Below are positions 13,321 to 24,880 of a stretch of 64,000 nucleotides of DNA, one piece after another (position 1 is the stretch's first letter; each line of letters opens with the position of its first letter). Source of the stretch: Eutypella sp. D-1 (lineage: Eukaryota; Ascomycota; Sordariomycetes; Xylariales; Diatrypaceae). Below the pieces are notes generated by a model, which was not told the DNA's origin, did not search any database, and saw nothing but the letters and a program-made list of their open reading frames with translations. The stretch lies in the NCBI GenBank assembly GCA_023313575.1, contig JAJTTP010000004.1, forward strand, positions 2,108,001 through 2,172,000, given 5' to 3'. Made by a program: the position numbers and the translations under genes.

Positions 13321-14450
13321 CGGTAATTAACCCGATTAATTATATTTACTGGGTAAAAGCCTTTTTTTAATTAATATTAACGCGATTTTAACGTTAATAT
13401 ATAACGTTTTTTATTATATGCTTTATTTATAATAAAGCTTTTACGGTCGTATAAACAGGGGGATACGTTTTTAATTTATCGGTTCGGTTTTAATATATAA
13501 TTAGCCGTTATTCGGGCACGGTGTTATTATTTTATTATCGTTATAATTAATTCGTTATCGAGGGCGGGATTATTTATTTAAAAACGGTTCGAAGTAATAA
13601 AAAGGTATTTTAACGAAACCGCGGTTAATATAAAGCGGTAACGTATCGCTTTATATAATTAAGTTTAAAAGTGATAAGATTTTAACGGAATAATGTGGCT
13701 TAATAAACAAGCCGTTTATTTTCCTTTTTTAATTAATAAATATATTAAGGTTTAGCTGGTTTTAAAAAAACCAGCCGTAATGGTTAAAAGACTCGAACCT
13801 TTGTTTTTAACCCTGTTTATAAGGACGAAAAGAAAACGTTAGGCTGTAAAATACTTAGCTAGACGACCTTATAATAATTTATTTCGAACCGTAAAAAGAA
13901 TTTAAAGGTAATACCGTTCGAGATACCGTTTAAAGCGGTATCAGCATATTTAATGGCGTTTTCTTTTTAAATATTAAATTATAACATTTTTATAATCGAT
14001 TTAACGGCTAATATAAATAATGTTAATATTTTTAGCCGTATCGTTCGTTATATTATTAAATTATGTAAATTAATATTTTATATTTAATTATTTAATTTTA
14101 ATAAATATTAATTAACATTACTTACTTTTTTTAATAGTTTAAACGTAAACAATTCCTTATTAAATATAGGTGCTTTAAGATATAATACCATTTTTATATT
14201 ACGATCTTTTAAAGCTATAATTTCGAATATAATAAACGTATAACCTTAAAAAATTTAAATAAGTATTAAATTATATTAATATAATATATTTTAAATATAA
14301 CTTACTTATTAATTATAAAGACTTTTTAAAATATAAGGCTATAAAAAGCCGGATTCGTGCGTATACGTATATTTTTAAAAATCATAATAATAATTATAAA
14401 GCTTCCGGGTGCTTATTACCGACTGGGCTTAAATAAAAAAAGTTAAAATG
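13321..14450. other. AT-rich DNA, mostly uninterpretable, with a tRNA-like stretch
   Basis: RIP-type DNA without readable domains. At 13755-13775 there is a perfect 9-bp inverted repeat (GCTGGTTTT, three A, AAAACCAGC). On the minus strand about 13770-13870 reads like a tRNA-derived sequence: GGTCGTC start, TAGCTAAGT A-box-like block, and GGTTCGAGTC B-box-like block at about 13790-13800. The 3' acceptor strand would pair with the 5' strand if RIP changes are allowed, with one mismatch. It is not a functional tRNA. Confidence 0.3.
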
Positions 14451-14834
14451 GGCCACCTGGTATAGTGGCTATGCACTTAAGCTACTCCTTTTATAAGAAA
14501 ACAAAAAGGGTTTAAATCCTTTAATAACTAAGGCGGTTTTGCCGCTAGTTTTACTTTTTCCCGCGGGTAATAAATCGGGCTTTATTTTTTAAGTTTACTT
14601 TTCCGGCCTTACCGAAATTACTTTTTTTTTCCGGCCTTACCGGGCCGGCGTAATTAATTTATTAGTTACCGACCCACTTTTCCGGCCCGGTAACGGCCTA
14701 ATTAACCGATATTTTTGTTATTACTTTATTTCCTTTTTACAGCATTAAAGCTTTAACCCTGTTATAATATCGGCTTTACCCGCCGGCTTATTACCGGTAT
14801 TAATTTTACGCGCCCGGCCCGCCGGGCCGATACT
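14451..14834 (+). mobile_element. tRNA-derived SINE-like element, copy 1
   Basis: The head is a damaged tRNA. It has 5' acceptor strand GGCCACC, A box TGGTATAGTGG and B box GGTTTAAATCC (consensus GGTTCRANNCC with one C-to-T change). The T arm closes as AAGGG/CCTTT. The 3' acceptor strand AATAACT equals the complement of GGCCACC once RIP-type changes are allowed. A non-tRNA body of about 300 bp follows, with conserved landmarks CCCGCGGG, TTTTCCGGCCTTACCG (twice), CCGGGCCGGCGTAATT and AATATCGGCTTTA. The same head and body recur inverted at 15277-15687 and, truncated, at 28755-28964. The architecture (pol III head plus unrelated body, several copies) is that of a SINE. I do not recognise the family. 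Confidence 0.65.
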
Positions 14835-15276
14835 TTATAATTTAATTATGCCCGTAATACGTATTATATTATATTATACCATTTAGCCGTAATTATTAAT
14901 ATTTATCCGTTAAAATTATACGGTTATAAATAAAATCTTCATATATATTAATACGTAATTTTAATTTATTAATTAATAACCCCGGTTAATTAACGTTTTA
15001 ATTAAATTACCTGTTTTATTACGATTTTCTTTTTTATATTATTTTAATTTAATAAATAATGCTGTTATAAATTATACGGTTTATTTAAATAACCTTTTTC
15101 TTTTATTAACCGTAATATATTAATACAGGCTTTAATAATTATTAATAACTGTTAAATTTTATTTTTATTATTTTATATATTATATAATAAGCTTATATTT
15201 ATACTTAAATAACTGGTTTATTTTAAGCGTAAAATAAATTATTATTATTATCATTATTATTATAAATAAGTTACGG

Positions 15277-15687
15277 GGTATCGGCCCGGTAAACTGGGTA
15301 TATTTAAATAATAAAGCCGATATTATAATAAAGTTAAAGCTTTAACGCCGTAAAAAAAACGTGGTAATAATAAAAGTATTAATTAATCGGGCCGTTATCG
15401 GACCGGAAAAATAAGTCGGTAATTAACGGATTAATTACGCCGGCCGGGAAGGCCGGAAAGTCGGATTTATTTAAAAAATAAGTTTATAAATTACGCCGGC
15501 CCGGTAAAGCCGGAAAAAAGGGGTGGTTTCGGTAAGGCCGGAAAAGTAAATTTCGAAAAATAAGCCCGATTTATTACCCGCGGGAAAAAACAGGGCTAAC
15601 AGTAAAACCGTTTTAATTATTAAAAAATTCGAACTTTTTTTTTATAAAAGGAGCAGCCTAAATGCGTAACCATTGCATTAAATGGCT
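15277..15687 (-). mobile_element. tRNA-derived SINE-like element, copy 2 (inverted)
   Basis: On the minus strand, starting at 15687, the tRNA-like head (CAATGGTTACGC A-box region; GTTCGAATTTT B-box region at about 15624-15635) is followed by the same body as copy 1: CCCGCGGGTAATAAATCGGGC, two CCGGCCTT blocks, CCGGCGTAATT and AATATCGGCTTTA. Together with copy 1 it makes an inverted repeat with arms of about 390-410 bp and a spacer of about 440 bp. Confidence 0.65.
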
Positions 15688-15769
15688 TTAAGGTTTTGAT
15701 AATACGGCCGAAACGCTTAAACGCTTATATATGCTTTATAATTTTAAGGTTTAAGCTGCCCGCGATTTT

Positions 15770-16350
15770 AATTATTACTTTTTTTATTAATTTACGGGAT
15801 ATTATTATATATATTACGTATATATTTATTTCTTAACTTTAAAAATTAACGTTTAAATACGTAAATAAAATAATTAATACGTTAAATTTTATTTTTATTA
15901 TTACTTTTTTTTCTCTTATAAAATACGGATTAAAAAAAGTATAAAATTATTTAACGTATTTTTTAAAACTTTTAAAATTAAAAAAAAAACGGTTATAAAA
16001 GCTTATTAATTTTATATTTTTTAAATAAAGGTTTTAATTCGTAAATGCCCGTGCTTGTTTTTTTTTAAGTTACAAATAAGCATAAGTTATAAAAATGGTA
16101 TTATTATAATAACGATATCGTAAATGCGGATAATTATTACAGGTATTTTAAATATAAAACGTTTAATATTCTATTTTAAAAAAGTTTAAAATTAAAAAGG
16201 CGGCGGTTTTATTATTTTTAATATTTACGGATATATTTAATTTAATTTAAAGGCATAAAATAAATAAAGCTTATAATATAAATAATTTATATACGTATAA
16301 AAGTTTTAATAATAATTAAAATAAAAAAGATAAAAAGAAAAAGGATAATT
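15770..16350. repeat. About 600-bp direct repeat, copy 2
   Basis: Same order of landmarks as 12710-13320, more heavily converted to A/T. For example, AACGATATCGTAAATGCGGATAA near 16115 matches AACGATATCGTAAATACGGATAA near 13080. No coding signal is readable. Confidence 0.65.
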
Positions 16351-17303
16351 AGCTTTATATTACGCGTTTTTACCGTAATTACCCGATTTTTAAAGTTTTT
16401 TTATATGTTAAGTTATTTTTATTAATTTATATAATTTATATTTTAATTAATATTATTAAAATTATTTTAATTAAAGTTTTATTTATTCTTATAATAAATA
16501 AGAAACGTTTTTTTATTTTTATTAAAGGTTAAACTATTTTTAATTTAATAATTTAATAAATTAATTATTATTTTTTAATAATTAAAAGATTTATTATTAA
16601 TTTATCACTTATAAAGTTTTCGGTAAATAATTATTTAATTTTTAATATACGGTTAAATTATTACCGTAAAGTTATAAAATTACGTTTTAAAATTAAAAAT
16701 ATTAAATATTTTTATTTATTAATTTTTAGCTATTTTTTTTATTATACCGTAATTTAATTTTTAAACTTTTTAATATTTTTTAAAAAGGTTTTTAAATAAG
16801 TTTAATATTTATTTTAAACGTTAATTATTTTTCGTTATTTAAAAACTTTATTATTTACTTTAAAAACGCGGTAATAAGTTTTTAAATTTTAACCGGGATT
16901 TAAAATTATATTTTAAATGGATTAATTAATATTATTATAAATTTATTAAATTAACGTAATACGGTATTTAATAACTTTATTATAATTATGTTTTATTTTA
17001 TTATATATATTAATCATTATTTAGAAGTTTTAATATTTTTAAGTGATTATTTTTATAATCGATATAAAGTTATTATTAAAGTTTTTAATATTTTATTAAA
17101 CCGTAAATAAATTATAAATATTAATTACGGTACGTATATCTTTTTTAAATAACTTTTTATATCGGGTATTATAAACTTAATAAGTTATAACTTATTTTAA
17201 TTAAGGTTTAAATAAAGTTAAAAATTATAAACTTTAATTTTATAAATAAATTAATTATTAAATAAAAGTTAATTTTTAAACGTATAATAAATTATTTTAA
17301 TAA
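16351..17303. other. Extremely AT-rich DNA, nothing recognisable
   Basis: Almost all remaining C is in CpG. I see no domain, tRNA-like or repeat signal apart from general similarity in composition to the transposon fossils. Confidence 0.6.
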
Positions 17304-17308
17304 TATAA

Positions 17309-17737
17309 TGTTATGACCTGGCTAGGTCATTGGGCCCTAATAGGATTAGCACAAACATAATCCCTGACCGTGGCACTGGATAGGACAGCCACGATAAGAT
17401 AAGCCATACTTAGGTTACGTGATAAAAAGGATAATTAAGATAACTAGCTATCCTAATAATCCAGGATAATTAGGATAACCAGCTATTTTAAACGATTTAA
17501 TAATAACTATATATTCTAATGTTAAGAATAAAAGGTATAAAATAATATATAGCTACGTTTATTACCTTTTTTTTAAATAGTTTTTAAGCTTATTAACTTA
17601 TAATATAACTTAATTATTTAAAGCATTTTTCTTTTGCTATTACTAAACGTAATTACTTATTATTTAAATACTTTAATATTTTTACTAATATAAACCTTTT
17701 AATTAAATTAATAATTAGGAATAAACCGGCCGTTATA
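17309..17737 (+). repeat. 5' LTR of gypsy copy B
   Basis: The 429-bp LTR begins TGTTATGACC and ends CCGTTATA. The first 180 bases (17309-17490) are almost free of RIP and contain a roughly 35-bp tandem duplication (GGATAATTARGATAACYAGCTAT...) at about 17429-17490. The rest is strongly AT-biased. It pairs with 24143-24573. Confidence 0.85.
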
Positions 17738-20700
17738 CGTTATAAGCTGTTATTTAATAATGTTATTAACTTTAAATAATATCCGATATTATATTTTTTT
17801 TAAGCTAAAACCTTTAATAAATTATTAACTTTTTATTTAAATAAATTGAACGAATCGAGTAAATAATAATTATAGCCGTAACTTAAGGAATTACCCCCGT
17901 TATATTTAAGCTTAAAAAACCTGGACCTTATAATAACATTACCTCCGTATAACCCTTTTTTATTATAGCCGTAACTTACTTATATTAATAACGTTATATA
18001 ATAACCACGGAAATTAATAAAATTCTCGATATTATTTTATATTTTACCGGAAAAATAACTTAATAATTTAAACTTATTTTAAATGCTTTTATAAAAATGG
18101 AAAAAAAAAAGAATTATAGAAATTAAACGTTTTTTCGAAAAGTATAAAAACTTTATAAAAAAGGTAAAAGTTAATTACGGAAACCCGGATAAAACCCGAG
18201 CCGTTACGTAATAATTTTTAAGTTTTAAATAAAAAAAAATAGCTTATATGTACGCCGCGTAATTTAAATAACTTACCGTTAAAATAAATTAAATCGATAA
18301 CAAAGTTTTTATCGACACGTTTTATTAAAGATTTAAAAATTCGGTTAAAAACGAAATTATTACATAAAATAAATTAAATACTTTTAATAAATTTATTACT
18401 TTAATAATTAAAATTAATAATAAATAATTTAAACGATAATAAGAAAAAAAAGGATATTATATACCTAAAAGATTTAAAAAATATTAAAATAATAAAAATT
18501 AAGATTAAAAACTTATTAATATATTTTACGGGACGGCATTAAAACCTATATTATTCGATATGATACGAAAAAATAAGCAATAAATTAAATATTATAATTA
18601 TAATAAAATAGGATATTTTAAAAAAGAATATAAAAGATTTAAGCAAAATAAAAATTAAAAATTTATACCCGAAAAAAAATAACCTTTTACCGGTAAAAAA
18701 ACGCTTAAAATAATTTGCCGCATATATTCCGATAATAATATTTATTAATAAAGGTTATAAAAAGCTAAACGATTAGTTTAAGCCGTAATAAAACGATAAT
18801 GTTAATAATAATAAAATAAATACTTTAATAGCGATAAAAAAAAGCTTTTACGGAAATTTATTTTGTGGAAAAAAAAATAAAATAATTAATTAACTGGTTT
18901 AAAAAACGATAAAACTATAAACTATAAAAAATATACGGCATTTACATTAAACGATTTTAATAACGTTTTAAAAAATAACGATTTAAAATTTACTTATAAT
19001 AACTTTATAACTAAAATAAATTTATTAATTAAAAAATCCAAACTTAAACGCCGTATTTTTTAAAATACCCCGTTAACTGTTAAAAATATAAGTATTATTA
19101 ATATAAGGAATAAAAAATCGGTATTATTAACCGAATTAAATAAATAGCTAAAATAAAATTCGATTTTTTATAATAAAAAAAAATAAAACCGATCGACGAT
19201 AATATAAAAAAATTACACGTTACGTTAACCGTATACCGTATAATTAAAAGTGGTTAAAAAAAATATTTTACCCCGGAGGATATTAAGTATATTATTATAA
19301 TAAATATATATATTAAATATTAAAAGCTATAAAGATCCGGAATAAAATCGAATAATAAAAATACGAAATCCGGTATTAAAAAAATAAATTATTAAACGCC
19401 GATTTATATACTTATAAAAACTTATTAAAAAAATTAACTTTTAATAAAATTAATTTTAAATATTTTTATAAAAATTAGCAGTAAAAGAATAACCGTACGT
19501 ATAAAAAAAATCTAATAAGGAAAAACGTTATAATAACTTATATAACGCCGTATAAATTTACGGCAAAGATTTAAAAAAATTAAACCGCCTGTATTAAGGT
19601 TATAAAACGGTATTATAAGGTTTAAAAATATAATACGATATTTATAAGCTATTTTAAAAGCTTAAAAACGATACGGACATATTATAATATAAATAAAGGT
19701 TAAAAATAATTAATATACCGTTATAATAAATAACGGAGCCGAAAATAATTATATAACTTTAAAATTATATAATAAATTATAACTATTATTAAAAAAATAA
19801 TATTTTTATAATATATTAAAAACCGAAAATTATATTTTCCGGTACGACGAAAAAAAAAGTATTACGGGAAACCGATTAACTCGATATATATATCGAAAAA
19901 TAAAAATAAAACGTTATTTTCGATATTATACCTTTAAAAAGATACGATATAATTTTTAAATAATTATAACTATATTAATATAATTTATCGATTAACTAAA
20001 AAATTAGCTAAATAATATTTCTTTATTTTTTAAAAACCGATAATAATTTAAAAAAAAGATTTTAATACTTAATAAATAATAAATACGGGTATAAAAATAT
20101 AATAAAAACCTTATTAAAAAGAATATAACGAATTAAAAAAAAAGGATATAAAAAAAAGATTAAATAAATTATCGCATTTATCCGATAATAATTCCGCTTT
20201 TTTAATAACATTTTAAAAAAGGAAACGATTATATTATTATAAATACGTAATATATTACCGTAATACCATTAATACGATAAAGTATTTCGCGAAAAATTTA
20301 AAAAAGGATTATTATAATATAACAAATAAAATCATAAAATTATCTTTATAAAAGGAAAAACGTTATAATTTTATAAAATCTATAACCTTAATAAAACTGA
20401 ATTTAAAAAATTACGGGAATATTTTAAAAATAAGTTAATAAAAAAATATATTCGATAATTAAAATTATCAGCCGGATATTTGATTATATTTATATTAAAA
20501 GAAAACGGCAAATTACGATTAATAATCGATTATTAATAATTAAACGAAATTATTATAAAAAACCGGATACTGTTATTATTTATTATTAAAATAAAGAATT
20601 ATTTATACGGAGCTAAATAATTTATTACTTTAAATTTTAAAAATAAATATTATTATATTAAGATTAAACCCGGAAACGAATAAAAAATAGCCTTTAAAAT

Positions 20701-23453
20701 AAAATACGGCTTATTTAAATATTTAATTATACCTTTTAAATTAATTAATGCATTAATATCGTTTTAACGTATAATTAATTACGTTTTATAAAAATATTTT
20801 AATATTTTCGTTATTTATTATTTTAATAATATCCTTATTTATTTAAATTTAAAAAAATAGCCCGAAAAATATATATATAAAGTATTATAAATATTATAAA
20901 ACGTTAACTTATTAATAAAACCTTAAAAAAGTGTATTTTATATATAAAAAATGGAATTCCTCGGATATATTATTACCCCAGAATATATTAAAATGGATTT
21001 TAAAAAAATCGTAATTATTAAGGATTAAAAAATGCTTATTAATATAAAAAAAGTATAAACCTTTTTTAACTTAATAAATTATTATTAAAAGTTTATACGA
21101 CGATTTAAATATATTATAACATTTTTTACAAAATTAATAAAAAAAATAAACGGTTTATATAAATTAATAAAATAAACACATTTTTTAAAAAATTAAAAAA
21201 CGTTATTATTAACAAATTAATATTTATTATATACGATTTTAAAAAACCTATTAAATTAAAAACCGATACCTCGGATTACGTTTTCGGAGTATAAATTAAA
21301 TAACGAAATAAAAAAAGAAAATTATACTTTATTACATTTTATTTTTATAAATTTATTAAAACCGAACTTAATTATTTAATTTATAATAAAAAAAGTTTTA
21401 TTATCGTTAACGTATTTAAAAAATTTAAATATTATTTTATAAAAAATATGTATTAAATTAAAATTTATATTAATTATAAAAACAGTATATATTTTTTTAT
21501 TACTTAAGCCTTTAACGGATAATAATTACAATACGTTAAATACTTTACGGAATTCGATTATATTATTATTTATAAAAAAGGATTAAAAAACGGATAAGTA
21601 AATATTATTAACAAATAACCTGTTATGGAAAAAAAATATATATTAATTAAATATGCTTTATTCCGATAAACGTTAAAAAAACACCTGGAATAACGATAAA
21701 TTATTACTATTAAAAATATTTAAAATAACTTATATAAATAAATCGAATAACATAATAACGAATTATTAATAAAGAAATAAATAAAAAAGTTATAAATATT
21801 ACGAAAATTATAAAAATAATTAATATAAGAAATTTATAAATATTTTTTATACGGATATTTAAAAAATTATAAAATCTTTAAACGGTTATAACGGATTTAC
21901 GTATTCGATAAAATAAAATTAATAATATAATAAGTACGATAATAATATAATATATACGGAAAAACTAAAATAAAACGATATAAACCTTACGGAAAATTAT
22001 AACGATTATTAATTAATAAATAACTATAAAAGTTTATTATATTTAATTTTATTATTAAATTACCGATATTAAAAGATTTAATAATACGTAATAGTTATAA
22101 TAATATATTCGTAATCGTTAACCGATTTATAAAATTTTTTTATTTTATTTTATATAACGAAAATACCGACGTAAAATAAATGGTATATATTTTTTTATAA
22201 CATATTATAATAATATACGGCTTTATATTCGAAATTATTTCCGATAAAAAAAATAACATTTATATCGAAATTTTAATAAAATTTTATAATAAAATTAAGA
22301 TTAAATCCTAAATTTACGACAGCTTTTAAACTTTAAATAAACGGATAAATAAAACGAATTAATTAAATATTAAAAACTTACTTTCGATAATATATTAATT
22401 ATAAATAAAATAACTAAATAAAATAGTTATTTATTATATAATTAACTCATAATATAGCTTATTATAAAAATATATAAATAATATTTATTAACGTTAATTT
22501 CGGATTTATTTTAAACGTTTATTAAAATATTTATAAAAAAGGACCGGATAATATTAAAGTTATATTAATATTAAAACGATTTAAATAATTATATAAAAAA
22601 ATAAAAGAAAAATTTAAACTTATACGTTAATAAATAAACAGATATTATAATTAAAAAAAGTTAAAAGGATTAACTTTTTTAAAAAGAGATATGGTTTATT
22701 TAGTTATAAAAAACATTACGATAAAATAACTTAATAAAAAACTCGATTATAAATATATCGGACCGTATTTAATTATTAAAAAAATATTAAAAAATAATTA
22801 TAAATTAAACTTATTACTAAAAATTAAAATTTATTTAATTTTTTATATCTCCTTATTTAAAAACGTAATAAATATAAACGTTATAAAAATAAGATAAAAT
22901 AATATTAAAATAAAAATAAATAAATATAAAGTAAAAAAAATTTTAAACGTATAAATAAAAAAAGGACGAATAAAATATAAAGTTAAATAAAAAAAATATA
23001 ATAACTTTAAAAATATATAAAAACCCGTTAATTATTTAATAAACGTTTAATACTTTTTAAAAATTTTTTATTAATGTTAATAAAAACGTTAATAAAAATA
23101 ATATCTTAATTAAAATTACCCGATATATTTATTTTAAATTAATTAAAATCCGAAATAACCTTAAAGTTTATAAACGTTTTAACGGACCCCGTAAAACACG
23201 TATTTTCCGCCCGACGCTTTTTTTCCTTTAACTTTTTTAAATTATCGATATTACGAGATACCGGTTTTATTATTCTTTTATATTATATACGTTTTTAATA
23301 ACGAAAACGGCGAAGTTTTATATTAACCGCGTTAATTTCTTTTTCCGTAACTTTAAGTTTTAATTTTAATTTTCGATATTAAGATATAACTTTTTATAAT
23401 TACTCCGGATTAAGCCTAAATACGTTATATTAACTCCGGTTATAACAAATACA

Positions 23454-23849
23454 TATGACGGCTGGTCTATTCCTAACTATTAGTCCAATCGAGGGGTTTA
23501 TATTAATAAAAGTGTTAAAGTTTTAAATAATAAATAATCACGTTTAATAATAATAAAAAAAAAGGTGCTTTAAATAATTAAGTTATATTATAAGCTAAAA
23601 AGCTTAAAAATTATTTAAGAAAGAGGTAATAAACGTAGCTATATATTATTTATGTCCTTTATTCCTGACACTGGAATGTATGGTTGCTGTTGGATCGTTG
23701 GGATCATTACCGATCTAACCGATCCTTCCTGGTCGTGTGGCGCATGTGGCTTACTCTAGTGTGGCTATCTCTTTCTCCAGAACTTGAGTCAGGGATCTTT
23801 TCTTGCTGTGTTAGCCCCACTAGGCCCAATGGCCCGACCGGTCATAACA
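23454..23849 (-). mobile_element. Nested solo LTR with target duplication
   Basis: A 396-bp LTR of the same family in minus orientation (TGTTATGACCGGTC... on the minus strand) sits inside the 3' untranslated part of copy B. It is flanked by direct repeats ATACA at 23449-23453 and 23850-23854, and no internal sequence adjoins it. It is therefore a solo LTR left by recombination after a later insertion. Both outer ends are nearly RIP-free and the middle is AT-biased. Its U3 part resembles copy A rather than the host copy B. Confidence 0.8.
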
Positions 23850-24142
23850 ATACACGATAAGTAATAAAAAAAGTCCGAGTTAAAAACTTTATATTTTAAT
23901 TAATAACGTTTATAATAAAAATATAATGTTATATTAACCGGATCGGATAATAAAATTGCTATAAAAAAGGAATTACATTAAAAAGTTTTACGCTAAAATA
24001 AAAAAGTTACGCGTTTAAAAATCGATTTATTAACATAATTAAATATAAAAAAAAAAAAAAATAAAAAAAGAAAAAATACTTATAATAAAAAAAATAAAAA
24101 TAATAAGTTTTAAAGATAAAAACTTTAAAAAGGGAAAAATCG

Positions 24143-24573
24143 TATTATAACCTAATTAAATTATTAGGCCTTAATAAGATTGGTATAAATATAATCCTTA
24201 ACCGTAATATTAAAAAAAACAGCTACGATAAAATAAGTTATATTTAAGTTACGTAATAAAAAGGATAATTAAAATAATTAACTATTTTAATAATTTAAAA
24301 TAATTAAGATAATTAATTATTTTAAATAATTTAATAATAACTATATATTTTAATATTAAAAATAAAAGATATAAAATAATATATAATTACGCTTATTACT
24401 TTTTTTTTTAAATAATTTTTAAATTTATTAACTTATAATATAACTTAATTACTTAAAACACTTTTCTTTTTATTATTATTAAACGTAACTATTTATTACT
24501 TAAATCCCCTAACACTTTTATTAACATAAACCCCTTGATTGGACTAATAGTTAGGAATAAACCGGCCGTCATA
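24143..24573 (+). repeat. 3' LTR of gypsy copy B
   Basis: 431 bp. It aligns with 17309-17737 along its length (TATTATAACC for TGTTATGACC at the start). Most of it is heavily AT-converted, but the last 75 bases (about 24500-24573) are nearly intact, the reverse of the pattern in the 5' LTR. Confidence 0.85.
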
Positions 24574-24578
24574 TATAA

Positions 24579-24880
24579 ACCTTAGAAATTATATATTTAT
24601 AATCGTAAATAATATTAATTTATATTTTAAAAAATATATAATATAAAAAATAATCGTTATTAATTTTTTATTAATTTTTATAACGATAAAAGTTTTAATT
24701 ATTAAATTATTATTTTATTAATTAATTATATTTACTTAAATATTATAAACGTTATTTATTAAATATAAACGATTATATTAATTGCGGTTTTTTTATTCCG
24801 GCGTATCCGAAAATCACGTAATTAACAGGCTATTATTTTTATTAATCGGTTAAAATAACCATTAAAATAGCCTTATTATT
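24579..24880. other. AT-rich border between transposon and first gene
   Basis: About 300 bases of AT-rich DNA with no repeat copy that I recognise. Composition changes to normal within a few tens of bases at about 24900, inside the 3' end of the membrane protein gene. Confidence 0.6.

Larger units (their letters stand above)
17309..24573 (+). mobile_element. Complete Ty3/gypsy chromovirus copy B, RIP-destroyed
   Basis: The element can be delimited end to end. The 5' LTR is 17309-17737 and the 3' LTR 24143-24573. A polypurine tract (AAAAAGGGAAAAAT, about 24127-24140) lies directly before the 3' LTR. Perfect 5-bp target duplications TATAA are at 17304-17308 and 24574-24578. Inside, reading through RIP stops, the order is Gag CCHC knuckle (about 18590-18630), RT (about 20475-21400, Y-x-D-D-I near 20815-20845, EFLGYI-like block near 20950), RNase H, integrase (about 21700-22700), and a C-terminal chromodomain-like block (about 22930-23065; RxQYKVKWKGY-like). 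This order and the chromodomain identify a chromovirus. A solo LTR is nested in the 3' untranslated part. Nothing is translatable. Confidence 0.9.

Noticed and set aside
14451..14540. Functional tRNA gene
   Set aside because: The head at 14451 has A and B boxes but the arms are broken by RIP-type changes and it is joined to a repeated body, so SINE-like is the better reading.
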